A stretch of DNA of 64,000 bases from the NCBI GenBank assembly GCA_019188255.1, contig JAETXT010000006.1:186001-250000 (forward strand). Reading direction: 5' to 3'. Below, piece by piece: positions 1 through 12,340 of the stretch. The notes beneath the pieces were generated by a model that ran no database searches, was not told the origin of the DNA, and saw nothing but the letters and a program-made list of their open reading frames with translations. A program made the position numbers and the translations under genes. Source of the DNA: Verticillium longisporum. Lineage: Eukaryota; Ascomycota; Sordariomycetes; Glomerellales; Plectosphaerellaceae. Position 1 is the stretch's first letter. The number at the start of each line of letters is the position of its first letter.

Positions 1-1871
1 CTTCTCCCTTCCCTGTCCACACCATCGAGACTAAGATGGAGCGCTTCAGCCCACCTAGGTAGCCAACAACTACGGACCATTTGCGGCCTTGCGCAATGCA
101 AGACTTCACTTGCTTGTCAAGCCCGCCAACCAATAAGGGCAAAGTCGCCGCCGCTGGGCATTATGGTCAAGTTTTTTTTCGCTTGTCGCAGAGAAAGGAG
201 CAACCCGCTTCATTGGCCGACGGCAGGGTCGGCGAAAGGTCCGAACTACGAGTAAGGGTCGGGGCAGCATCGACTGAATCATTGATCCAGGCTGGTTGGT
301 AGTAGATCTTAGCCCTTCGTTGACCAAGCACTTAGGCCCCCAAGCCCCGAGTACCAACGCGTTGGAGGGCTGTAAAGGCGCCAGTTCGATGGCCCGCCTG
401 GCGCCAGCGCCTCCTGCTAGCTAGGTTCTCAAGTCCTCGTTTAGTGTGGCCTTGCGACAGAAGAGTCGATCGGCCCCCATCACACCGACAGCTGCCACGT
501 GGAAACGCCCGCCTCTGATTTCCCACCGTTTCCCCTCCTGCAATGCACCATGGCGCGCGAGTCGTGCCCATGATGCACATTCGACAGCCTACGGCCTGTA
601 CACTCCAAGCCTAGTCTCAGCATCCGTCAGACAAATTCTTGTCTGATCTACCTTGCCTGAGATCTTCCGCCGCCCTAGACACAGATGCCTACAAGGCAGC
701 TGGCACACGTTCCGGAGCTTGAGCCTGGAAGGGCTGCAGAACCTGACTAGCATCGCAAATCTCGAACCCGCCAATGCAGTGCACGGCGCTTCTGGCCCAC
801 CGGGCGTCCAACCAGCTGTCTCCGTCTTTGACGATAAGAGCTGGGCAATTTACTCGAGGTTCTGGGCACGTTGTTATGACTCGTTGTTGACCTCCCTCGC
901 ATCGCTCTCGCATCGACCTCGGGGCGTCTGGCTCACGCTGGGAAGCCTGCGGTGGCAGATATCACAAGAGTGTTCGTCACGAACAGACCCTAACATGCAC
1001 CGTGCTCAGAGCGACCTCTCCTTGGCGACCCTCGGTTCGAGGTGGCGATATGGGCCAAAGATTACCCATCCTCCGTCTTGGCTTGCTGACAGGCTTGGCA
1101 TACTGGCGAATCGACGACTCGCCAACTGGCAGGGCTGGTGATTGTTGGACAAGTGGCCTGGCAGTATGGGTAGCACCATTTGCGCAAGCCAGTGCCTCAG
1201 AGTGGAAGACTGAGTGCCGATCGTCAACCCGCCCCACAACAAGCCATCGCCAGCCCTAAGGCGCCCGCAAAGGCCCGCGACCGAGCCGGCGCGACCGCCG
1301 ATCCCCATGGCACCCACCGCCTCCCGCAAAGGAACCTAGATCTGCGTCTACGCCACAGTCACAGCAAGCCTTTCAGCAGCTCAGGCTGCTGGACCAGCGG
1401 TAATCCGTGTCGACTGGTGGACTTACCCAGGTAGGTAACTAAACCCATCATTTGCGGGCTTGCTAAGTGTCATTGGTAACGGCGCCTCGTGCGCTCGGCC
1501 ACTTGGAACTCGTCATTGACCGCACGTCAATCCACCAGCCAGACACATCAGCAATTTATACCGAACAAACGAGTAAAGTCGTCTCCATTCTGACACCCTA
1601 ACCGGCCAGCCCCCATACCTGAACGCGCCCAGTGCTCAGCAAGCACCTATCGCGGATCGTCCAATGACACTGTCGCCACCCACTTTGATGACACAGATTG
1701 CACGCCTTGCTTCTCCTCACGATCTGAGCCCATACTGAGAACCCAGCACCTAGCAGAATCCAACCGACTCGGGCACCCCGCACATGCTCTTGCCGTCTTT
1801 TCGCTAACCCTCTTGCCGCTCCCGATCCACACCTACTGGCCGGAGTGTCGCAGTCGCAGGCCATTGCGGAT
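1..1871. other. Intergenic, no supported gene
   Basis: I see no convincing gene here. Open frames up to about 160 codons exist on both strands, but none carries a recognisable motif and none overlaps plausible splice signals. The last few hundred bases are presumably the promoter and leader of the Zn2Cys6 regulator that starts at 1872. Confidence 0.5.
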
Positions 1872-4800
1872 ATGGAGCTCGACGAGGACGCCAAGCCTAA
1901 CCTGACTGCGCTCAATCGCAACCTGAGCTCTGGCGGCTATAGCGACAGCTTCAAAGGCGAGCGAAACGGCAGCGTCGACGATTGTCTGAAGCATGGTACA
2001 GACAGCAGTGCATCGGCTGCAAAAGCTCCCGTCAAGCGTAGGGCCCCGATTGCATGCCGAAGGTTTGTTCATTCCTTCTCACGCTCTAGCAGCCCGCGCT
2101 GTCGACCCACGACGCAAGCTGAGCTTGAGCTGTGGCACCACGCCGCAGCCCTTTCCGCGCTCAGGCATACTGATAACCTGCTCTACTTAGATGTCGCCGC
2201 ATGAGAAGCAAATGTATTCACGAGAAGGCATCACCACCTTGTAATGCCTGCAAAGAAGCTGGCTTGGGGGCCTCCGATTGGTATGCAGTTTTCCCCTTGA
2301 ATGTGAAGCTTCATTTCGTGGGAAGCCCGGACGTATTAACCTTTCTTGGCCACTCAGCATTTTCCCTGTTCGAGGGCAGCCTGACGATGACCGTGACTAT
2401 CGCCATCCACGCATTAGAGCTGAAAAGGCTAGCAAGCGTGACATAATCAAGACACGTCGCGAAGTCCTCGATGCCCCCGTGTTTCCTCTCAGCGTGGCGC
2501 CTGCGGATCGACCCAAGCACGCTGATGAATGGGATCTTATGCCACCGCTCCCCGAAATTGTAGAGGCAGTTCACCTCTTTACTCGAAAGTATTTCCAATT
2601 AGGCTTCATTCCTAAGCAGTTGTTCCCCGCCCGGCTTCAGCGCGATCACCGGTCCGTCAGCGTCTTTCTGCTCCTTAGCATCCTCAGTATCTCAGCACGC
2701 TTCTCCCTCGCCCTGACGCGACGTTATCAGGGCGAGATCAAGGCGGCCGACTTTTTCATGGAAAGGGCCAGTACCTTGGCACTGAATGAACTGTACCAGG
2801 AGCCAACGCTTGAGCGGTGCCAGGCGTTCTATCTTCTGAGCATCGCTCAACAAGGAAGTGGCTGGCGAAATCGAAGCTATGTGAGTGACATCCCAATCAT
2901 CGGGTATGGAAGCGCAGTCCCTAATGTGATATAGATCAACCTCGGGATTGCCACGAGGATGGCCGTCCTCATGCATCTTCACCGCGAGGAGACCTATGTT
3001 ATCAAGGTACCGACGAAAGAACTGGTTATCAAGGCCGAGTCCGCTAGGCGTACTTTGGTAAGACTTCCCTGCTTGCCATTTCTTAATCTGACTAACAGTC
3101 AAATAGTGGATGCTCCATAGTGAGTCCCAGCACACCTTGCGCATCACTTGATCATGCCTTCTGATATATGTGTAGGTCAGGACAACCTCCACTGCGGCGC
3201 GAAGTCTCCTATCTCGTTAGCCGCCAGCGACATTACTTGTCTTCTACCCAGTGACGAGAATGACTTTGCGAGCGGCAATGAGCCCAAGTCTCGCGCTGCC
3301 CTCGAAGATACCCCACCTGCCCGCGAGAACCCATCTCTCATCCATCAGCCTACTCGATCGCTGTTTGCGAGTCTCATCCAAGCCCACTACTACTGGGGCA
3401 AGGTAGCCCGCAGAGCGATGGTTTCGACAAAGAGCTCTTCGCCTTGGGATCCTACAAGTGAATATTCCAAGATGGCAGCCAGTTTGGCAAGTTGGGAACA
3501 GCAGCTACCACCAGACCACAAGTGGAGTATGGTTCTGCTGAAAGGGCACAAATCCGTGGGCGAGGATCTTGTGAGTGAGCCGCAGTCGTAGCATACCATC
3601 CTGGCAGCTGACAGCATGCACTAGGCATACATGAGCGTGACGATGGTCACAAAACTCTGCAATGTGGTTCTTAGAAGACCATACCTCGATGAGTAGGTTC
3701 CGAACTCCTGATCTGCCGTTCGAAAATACGGTGTTCATCTGACTCGATTAGCATCATACACCCCGAGCCCAAGAGCCAGGCTCATCGTGTTTTCTTCTCC
3801 CACTTGTCCGACGAATTGTTTCGCAATGTTCGTGACTTGTTCGAGCAAATCGACAACCAATTCTCCGTACGAGGCGCCGACGAAAGCGTTGGTGCCCAGA
3901 TGGCTGTATGTTGCCCTCTGCTCTTGCTATCAAGGACTCGAAATTGAGCTAACATTGACTTAGTCCTTCTGCGTCTACAGCTGTGGTCTGTTTTCGACCT
4001 ATCTATGCAAATACAAGAATAGTAAGCTACCTTTGGCCCCGCCATATCACTATCCTGAGGAATATCACTATCCTGAGGATCGTCCTGACGTTGGCAACAG
4101 TTTGTTCTGATAGGACCATTGTAAAACAAGGTCGCACCATGCTTCTGCGGTGTATGAGCCTTCTCATGGAGTCAAAACAAGTCTGGCCTCTTGCCTCCCG
4201 TTGGCTCGAATCGCTGGAAAGATTTTCGCGAGATCCCAAGGCCGCAACAGTGAGCATGGATGGCGGCATGGCCGATGGTGTACGTCTGGTCCTAATCATC
4301 CCAGTGCCTCCGTTCTGTGAGGAAAACGCTGACACAATAACGACGGTCTACAGAATGATCGAATATTACGGCCTTTGCAGAGCGGGTACTCGCCGTCTTT
4401 GACAGGCATGTCCTCGAACCAAGGGAAGAATGGCGTCCCAGCTTCACCATTGCCTGGCCCAATGTCACCGAGCGAGGATTCAAATTCAAAAAGCGTCATG
4501 TCATCGACCAATGCCTCACCAACGACAGCACCAGTACCGAGATTTCCACCCTCTATGAGGTCGCCAGAGGACCAACACCAGCTACCAGTGCCAGGACATC
4601 GCCTGCGGCCGCAGCACCAAATCCTCCCACAGCCTGCACAACATCTGGGCCACAAGCAAAGCATGGGACCGGGGCAGTCACCTGCTCCACCGCAACAACA
4701 TCCAACTTTCACGCCGTCACAACTTTCACCCGCCTCTTCATTCGGTGCACAGCAACAGCAACAACAACCTCTACAACAAAATCCGCACCAGGCTCACCAT

Positions 4801-5205
4801 CAACAGCAACAGTACCAGCATCAAGCGGCGCCGTTTGTCGCTCCTGGGCATCAACAGGCCAGCCAAGGGTACGCTGCGTACGCACAGCAGCAGGACCCGT
4901 ATCCCCAATCGCACAATTCAATGGGAGTCTTAGCCCAGGCCGCATTTGACCCGCCGCCGAATGTGCTGCAAACACAGCAGCAGCACGTCATTGCCGGGTT
5001 CCCACAGGTTCAGTCTCTACCACCACAAGCCTCGTTCGACGTCGTGCCGCCAATGCAGCCCCAACTGTTCACGCCCCCAACCCCGACTGCTCTGGGCCCG
5101 GGAAACGACGGATATGAGGGTGAGCTGCAAAGCTGGTTCGACGAGTCTGCCCAGGCAGGTGGCTGGGTTGGCAATGGCGCAGGGATGGGTATGGGTTACT
5201 ACTGA
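1872..5205 (+). CDS. Zn2Cys6 fungal-specific transcription factor, Gln-rich C-terminus, apparent frameshift
   Basis: Likely nuclear regulator, target unknown. I read ten exons: 1872-2062, 2191-2280, 2358-2880, 2935-3057, 3107-3119, 3176-3570, 3625-3692, 3752-3905, 3964-4279 and 4354-5205. The zinc cluster spans the first two introns, beginning CRRCRRMRSKC and continuing CNACK; the sixth Cys is created by the 2281-2357 splice. The middle (about 2.4-4.3 kb) resembles the fungal-specific regulatory domain, and the last exon is rich in Gln, His and Pro. 1872 is the first in-frame ATG; the frame upstream offers only a GTG. In exon 9 the frame reads into TGA TAG at 4108-4113, while the conserved continuation (VWPLASRWLESLERF) lies one base out of frame. 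The exon total is one base more than a multiple of three, so one surplus base (error or mutation) is implied. Intact length would be about 907 residues. Confidence 0.75.
4045..4080 (+). repeat. 18-bp in-frame tandem duplication in the regulator
   Basis: Two adjacent 18-bp units (4045-4062 and 4063-4080) match at 17 of 18 positions and encode a repeated YHYPE peptide. The duplication is in frame and lies about 30 bases before the apparent frameshift at 4108. Confidence 0.8.
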
Positions 5206-6758
5206 GTTGCCAGAAGTGGTCGATTAAAATCGTCTTGTTTTCTTTTCTACATCATGATACGCACCAGCGGGCCGCAACCAAGGAAGTATAGCAAGGAAAA
5301 TTGGCGTTCAGGATGCAATCGGCATGGCGCGGCGCGGCGGGAAAGCAACATGAGGGAACAGCGCCTGGGTTGGGGTTGTCGAAACACGAAGGACGGGGCA
5401 ACGGATAAAACCACGAGCTCGGGGCGATTGGGCCTGCGACAGGGACTCTTTTTTCTTTCATGTTCTTCTGCTTGGCCTTGTCTTTTTTCGCCCGTCCGGT
5501 CCTTTTCCACAGCGTGTTAGCTTTGTAGCCAGAGGTCGCCTCCTGTTCAATACTTGGCCAATAAACCGTGCCCAAGAGTTTCATTTCAAGCGCGAACCTT
5601 GTACTGCTTCTTGCGCCTTGGATTTTGTGAGCTTTGTCGCACTTTGTACCTGGGCAGGGCGAAATCAACATCAGAACAGGTGGATCACGACACAAAGGCC
5701 AGCCATGCCTGGGAGAGAAAGGGCGGGGAACTTCATCAATTCAGGTTCGGCAGCTCCGACTACAGCTCATGGGATCACTTGACCCAAGGTTCACCGCGTC
5801 TGGCCCACCATCGATTGCGCTGCGCTGCTCTCCGCCTGCCTTCCTCTGCCTGCTCTCTTCTCTGTGTCTGCCTCTCGCACTCTCGCTGTGCAGTGATCTC
5901 CTCCTCGCACCAGACAGTCTTACCCCTACACGCTCCTAGTAGTTCGTCTCGCCCCGGCGGCCCGAAGCTGAGTCATTCCTTTCATCATCCACTCGTTCCA
6001 ATCGACTGCGCCGCGCTCAGCCTGATCACGCATATTCCCTTGTCCCGACCTAGACCCCTTTGAAACAACAGAGTCCACCCGATCTCCTGACCAACCAAAA
6101 GATCCGCTCACTTGAGCGTAGATCAAGAAACGGGGATGCGGTCGGCCCTAGGGCATGCGGTCATAGCTCGCTGCGTGTGTATGCGTGTGTCCCGTTGCCG
6201 TGTCTCGTACCGGAACCTCGACACCATCCCCCGCGTGCTCCTTCCTTGTCCGATGTAACTCCACGAAGTGATTCAGATCCGTCCGTGGGTGAAAACTCCG
6301 TCTACATGAATTTTGGTTCGCCAACGCTGTTGCGAGCGTGGCGTACATGAAAATGAGGGGTGAGGTCCTCTCTATGCCTGGCATCCGCCGTGAAAAGCAA
6401 CGCAAAAAAAATACAGCCAAGCAGGTGCTGTGGGAGGGGGGTGGGCAATGGGTGTAATGTTTTTGATGGGAAGGCAAGGGGATTGTGTTCGAAATGTAGT
6501 GGGTATTGGGGGGGAGGGGGGGAGTACTAGGGGCGGTCTGCGTCAGGTCTATATACACAATTCGTGTATGCCTTGCTGTCCGAGTGTGATGTGAAGTGTC
6601 ATGATGGGGGGAAGGGAAGTTGCAGCTCTCGCTCCTGGTGGAAATGCAGGTCCGTGGGGCCAACAAAGAGTGGGCCAGCTGCTTCAGGCATGGAGCTATG
6701 TGACAAGTCGAGGCAGGTCACAGTGGCGCATATGGTCTTGCTGGCCAACAGGGACGCT
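5206..6758. other. Convergent intergenic region, no gene seen
   Basis: This lies between the 3' ends of the regulator (+) and importin beta (-). It holds a pyrimidine-rich stretch near 5810-5890 and G-rich runs near 6430-6530. Open frames show no recognisable domain, so it is probably 3' UTRs plus spacer. Confidence 0.5.
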
Positions 6759-9700
6759 CTAGGCCTGGGCCATGATGCTGGACGCACCGCCGAGCTGACG
6801 CTTGACCTGCTCGCGAGCCCAGCGGGCAGTGTCGATTGTCCGGGGCTGGAACTCGCGGTTGGTCTTAGTCTCCTTGATGAGAGTAGTCAACCAGTCCTGG
6901 CGGAAGACGTCGACGAGCTCCCCGTTGGGATAAGCATCGGCGAGATCACTGATTACAAGTTAGTGTGGGGAAAAGCGATGGCGAACAAAGCGACGTACCC
7001 AATCACACCCATGGATGCCCGCATGAGAGCCTCGCTACGGTTCATGTCGCTAGCAATCTGGCTGAGAAGCTGGAAGATGTGCGGCACCTGCTCCTGCAGG
7101 ACAGCAGCTGCGCAGGTTAGCATTGATGGGCAGCACTATCACGGAGCGCAACTTACTCTTGCCGCTGGACTTCATGGCACCAATGATACCGCCCCAAGCA
7201 TCCATGATGCCTTCGCGGAGGGACACAACATAGTCGTACATCTCGTAAGGGCCGTCGGCGGTGGCGTTGACCGTGGCAGCCTGCTGGAGAACCTGAGCAA
7301 TGACGGCCAGGTACGTCTCAAAGTGGCCACCAATGGCGCCGGCGATATCACCAAAGCACTGCAGAATAGCAGGCTTAAATTGGTTGGAGAGAGTAGTGCT
7401 CTGGGAATGACATTAGCATGTGGAGAAGACGATCGAAGAAGCGGATCAGCTGACCTTCAAGTTGTTCAAAAGGTGGTTCATGAAGTTATCGCAGTACGGC
7501 TGGCTGCGCTCACCCAGGGACCGGGTCAAATCGCTGACAAGACCAATAGCCATGGAGCAGAGACTGGGCTCCTCCTGGTTCGCCAGAGCGTTGTAAAGGA
7601 ATGGGGTGAAAGCCTCCATGTACTTGTTGAAGTCCTCCTCCATGGCGTTGGCAAGAGCGCTGATGGCAGCGAAGGCAGAATCGGGGACACTGGACTTGGC
7701 GCCGACAGAGTTGAGAATCTGGAGCAGGGCGCCCATGATACGGTCGCCCTGGGGAATGATCTCCTTGTCAAGCTTGATGATGATGGCCTGGAGCACTGTG
7801 CAAAGACTCGTCTGCATCTCCTCGAGCATGATCTTGTCCTCGACACTGACAACCTGGGATTGCATGGGGATTGAGCCCTCAAGACGCTCGAGAATCACGC
7901 CAGAGAGAGAGGCGATAGGAGCCAGGCTCTCGGTAGCTGACTGCTGCACAAAGGTGTTGAGGACTTCGTAGGCGGCGACTCGGACGTACGAGTCCACGTC
8001 CTGACGGGCAGTGAGAGCCAAGAGGTTGGTGACGCTCGTGTTGAAATGGGGGTCATGGCGTTCTGCTCCGCACCGTAGTCACCAGAGAAGCGCTCTGCGA
8101 GGTTCATGAGTGCCCAGCAGCACGACGAGGCGATCTTCGCGTTGCTCATGAGACCAGCAAACAGAGAGCGGACGAGAGGGTCCAGGTGGGTGGCCGGATC
8201 GATAGCATCAGAGATGCTCTCCGTGATGCGACCAAGTGCGTACGCTGTCGAGTCCTTGACCTGGGGTGAACTGTCGTCCATCATGCTGATCATGATCGGC
8301 AATGCCTGCTTGACAATGGGATCCAGAGTCTTCTCGTCCGGACCCTCCATAATAGCGCCGAAGGCAGAGACGGCAGCGTCACGGTGGTGCCAGTCCTCGT
8401 GCCTCAAGTTGGCCTCGACGAACTGGAGAACAGGCTGGATGATGGCGCCGCCAACAGCTTGAGCGTATAGAGCCAGGCACTGGTAGGCGGCACGGGCAAG
8501 GTTGTACTCGTCATCGCCAGCATCCTCGTCCTGCTTGGTCAGAAGCTGAAGCAAGACAGGAACGACCTCGTTGGCAGCGACGCGGGCGAAGTTGTAAAAG
8601 GGGCGCATTTGGTCGGAGCTCTCAACCTGAAGTCACGCAAAAGTCAGCACAAGGCAGGTCAAATGGATGGATGATGGCCGCGCCGGATACCCACCTGCAA
8701 GTTGTCATCTTCAATGGCAGTTTCCTCCTCGCAAACCGTGCTCCAGAACTCAACAGCAAGCTTGGCGACGTCCTCATCCTCGTTCTTCATGCCGAGAATG
8801 GTCAGACCAAACAGAGCCTTCTCCATGTAGAAGCGCATGTTATCGTAGTAGAGGGCCATGATGCGGTTGAGGCATCCAAAGGCACCCTGCTGAATACGCG
8901 TGTCCTCGGCCTGGGTGGCCTCGCAGACAACCTGCATAATGTAATTGCGCTCGCCCTCATGCTTGAAGTTGTTGGCAACAAACTCGAGGGAGTCACCAAG
9001 AGCAGTGATGGCGGCAAGGCGGATCTCAAGGTTGGCCTCTTCCTTGCGGGCACCCTGTACAACTGCCGTCAAGATGGCGTTGGAGTGGCCAATCAAGGCA
9101 GTCCTCAGATCGGGGTCCTGGCTCTCGCAGATATATCCGATCGTAGTCAGAGACGTCTGCTTCTGGTGATCGTTTCCTTCGCTAACGTTCTTGACCAGGA
9201 TGTTCAGCAAATCCTGCCACTGGTTGCGGGGCAGCTCAATGGCAGCAATAGAGGAGATGACCTGGGCAGCAGCCTGACCGGCCTGCGCATTGGAAGAGGC
9301 TAGTGTTTGCAGCGTCAGGTTCTTGACCTGTGTCTTGGTCTCTTCGTCGGTGCCCTGCAGCCATTTTGTCTGTAGGTCTTGGTGTCTGGCAAAATCTCTG
9401 GCGGTGAAAGCGTTCTTTAGGGCGAGACCAGCGGCTGCTCGGATGGAGCCTTGTGTGTTCTCGTTGGCGAGCTCTTGAACTAGGGTGGCAAGATACAGCG
9501 GCTGTCATGTGCAAGATGGTTAGCAGTTGCTCGTCGGTCGATCCAGTGGGAGGAAAGCAAGTTTGGGGGGTGTAGAAGAGGGGGTCATGACAGGCAGAGA
9601 AGGGTGAGGGGAATGACGTACAAAGTTGGTCTCAGCGGCTTGTGTGAGTTGCTGCTCGGCAGCCTGTCGCAAGTTCGCGTCTGCGAGGCAGGAATCAGTG

Positions 9701-9897
9701 ATGCTGTCCAGTTACAGGTGGTAATGCGGAAGCGGGCGAAAAGGGCAGAGTTGTTGGGAGGATAGATAGCTTTTTCCCAGGGGCCTTTGGGTGGGGGGGC
9801 AGCAAGATGAGGAGGTGGTAGGGAAGGAAGCCAACAGAGAGAACATACCGGGCGACAGCGAGTTGCCCAAAACCTGGTTGATTTCGGAGCTCGACAT
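6759..9897 (-). CDS. KAP95: Importin subunit beta-1 (karyopherin beta, HEAT-repeat nuclear import receptor)
   Basis: Carries importin-alpha/cargo complexes through the nuclear pore and releases them on Ran-GTP. Seven exons on the minus strand: 9849-9897, 9622-9680, 8695-9501, 7455-8626, 7157-7400, 6999-7107 and 6759-6948. The product begins MSSSEINQVL and is a continuous run of HEAT-like helices, with stretches typical of importin beta such as LVKNVSEGNDHQKQ, AVSAFGAIMEGP and NLAERFSGDYGAEQNAMTP. Corrected length is about 876 residues, normal for fungal importin beta-1. After NAMTP the frame is lost: the coding strand has five Cs (8048-8052) where six are needed to continue into FNTSVTNLLALTARQD. 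Loss of such an essential gene is unlikely, so I read this as an assembly error. The minus-strand start at 9897 is the obvious family N-terminus. Confidence 0.93.
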
Positions 9898-12340
9898 GAT
9901 GGATGGCGTATCGAACGGGTGGGCTCAGGACCAAAATGAAGTCAAGGTGTCGAAGTGGATGGAAGTCAAGAAGAGGGTTTTCGACGAGCCGCACGTGCCA
10001 GAGGGATGTGGAAAACGCGGGGGTTCTGAATGGAAAGTCGCAGTTGCGGCGCACCCAGAAACCAGGGTCCAAACAGTGGGAGAGGGGGTGTGAATTATTG
10101 GTGTGACTCTGACCGCTTCGTAGTTGGGGTAAGGCGGGTCGACTGTGTGGTGCAGCGTGCAGTGTGGTGCGGTGTGGTGGGAAGGAAGTTCGTGATGTCA
10201 AGGAAAAAAAGGTATCGAGAGGGGGAAGTAGGTCGATGGTGGGACAGTGGAAGGGGAAAAAAGATGCTGCTAGAGAGGTTGTTGACGATCACAGGCCTGG
10301 TCGCAGTGTGGAGGTCCAGTCGTCCAGTCCAGTCTCGACCGTCACTTTGTCTTTGGGCGTTCTCAGGGAAGTCACGATCGAGCCAGCTGGATGCAGATGC
10401 CAGGTGCCAGGTGCAGAAGCCACTTGCCAGCGCCTGTACCAGTGCCAGAGGGCTGAGAGGGTAAGGTGCCGAACCCTGGGCCGTGAGGGTGGGTTAGGCG
10501 TTAGGCGAGGGGGGAAGGGGGGGAGGCGTGGCGTGGGTAAGGGCGCGAAATGAGTGTGGAGAAGGAGCCGGGCGGGAGCACAGTGCTGTCCAGTCACTGT
10601 CGCCAGGCTGGATGTCTTGGGTGGGTTATTGTGCTGCCGGCTCCTCTTCGCTGATGTACGATCTTGTTGTTGGCCAGGGGAGTTTTATTTGTTGTTGTAT
10701 TGTTTTGGTTTTTCCCATCTGGGCGAGGCAGAAAGAAGACGGCCGAAGCTGGTGTTGTCAAAGGGGAAAATGAAGCAGCGACGTGCCCTACTGCCTTTGA
10801 AGGTAAATTGATTCAGTCAGAAGGGTTGACTGGTTCACCTCACAGGTACCTAAGGTGCCTCACCAAGGTGCCTTACCTTAAGGTACCTAGGCATCTATAG
10901 GCACCCTATTGGCAGGGGCGCAAAGGTCTCGAATCCAAAGCAAAGGCGGCTGCCACTCAGTGACGGCGGCTGCCCTGGAAGGAAGGAAGGGGGGGCGAGT
11001 CGATTGTGGTAACGAGGGGTGTGCAAATGGAGTGATTGGCTACCATCAAATGACCCTCCATACAGGGACCCACCACAAGCCACGAACCAGATGCTTTCAG
11101 CAGAGCCAACAGAGTATGCGCAGTATTGTGCTAAGCCGAGACTTAGAATCCAGGTCAAAGCATTATGACACTCAAAGTATCTGCATATCTTGCCCTCACG
11201 ACGGAAGAAAACACCCCCGGGTCCTCTCTTTTGACACCCCTTGCAGCACGTAGGTCAATCGGTTCAGAGGAGACTCGAGTCACACAAAGTCCTGGAAGGT
11301 AGGGAGATAGGCAGATGGGTGCCTACGTAGTAGGGCCGTGCATTTCTGTCACAGGAGAGACAGACTGCCTTTGACCTCACGGAGATTGCATTTTGTCGCC
11401 AGAGCCTTGGGTCCTGCTTTGGTGTGGTTCCCGTCACTCTGGGCTCCCTGCTGGAGCCCGTCCAGGAATGAACCGTCCTCGCGGCAGAGACGGGGTGCTA
11501 TTCTTGTCCATGTCTCGCGCGCCGCAGATGCCAGGCAACCTGCAGACTGCATCGGCACTGAGCATTAGCTACCAGCACGATTGCGGCCGGCCACCTTGGC
11601 TGAGTCGAAGTTCATCATCATAGTGGATGCATCGGACACAACGCTACTGGCTTCGCATACCTGCGTACGTGCTTCTACTTCAAGAGGATCACTCGCCGCA
11701 AGGCTGGCCAACAGCCATTGTGTAAAGCAGACCGGTGGTCTCAAGTCGTTGGCATGTTGGAGACAGCCTCTCTGTACCCAACCACTGGATGGCATGGCAA
11801 AGCACGAATCTGACCTAAGATATTTCAAATGACTTGATTGAGGCCGATTGACACGGCGCATAGGTCATGTGAGACTCCTCCTGGTCCTCACACATCTTCT
11901 TCGCGGCATTTCTTGATGACCGCCTATCGGCCGACACAGACATCTCCTGAGTCTGCCCAGCTCTCTTCTTCTCCTTCTCCTGTATCGCTCTATCCAGACA
12001 AGACACCGCCAATAAATTACTCCAAACAAGATGGACCAGCAACTGGTCACTAAAGGGGAAAAGGAGGAAGTGAAGAAGAGTAGATATACACAGAAAGAAA
12101 AATGACGTGGCAGCTCAATGCTGATGAGCAAGAAGCAAGACGCAAAAAAGCAAGACAAAGAAAGCAGTTCGTTCCATGTATCCCTGGGCGTGTCTGTGAC
12201 GCCTCCCACCTGCACTCCTCGCTTTCTTTCCCGGTTTGACTATGTTCAAGGTATCGGCCGTATGTACGGAGAGCTTTCTCTCCAAAGACGTGAAAAACAA
12301 CTTCGCTCAGTATGCTCGCGCAAGGGGCAGAAGATATGCT
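9898..12340. other. Intergenic, upstream of KAP95 and downstream of the reductase
   Basis: No gene supported. The first 0.7 kb is the presumed KAP95 promoter and is purine-skewed. A cluster of CCTAAGG/GGTACC palindromes lies at 10845-10905. The remainder has only short frames without motifs. Confidence 0.5.
10845..10905. repeat. Cluster of GGTACCTAAGG-type palindromic repeats
   Basis: Alternating AGGTACCT, AAGGTGCC and CCTTAAGG words give several overlapping short palindromes. The same word family recurs at 43695-43741 and 43831-43895. Confidence 0.65.

Noticed and set aside
6564..7874. Long plus-strand open frame (436 codons)
   Set aside because: Antisense to the conserved importin beta coding sequence and crosses its introns; no domain of its own.
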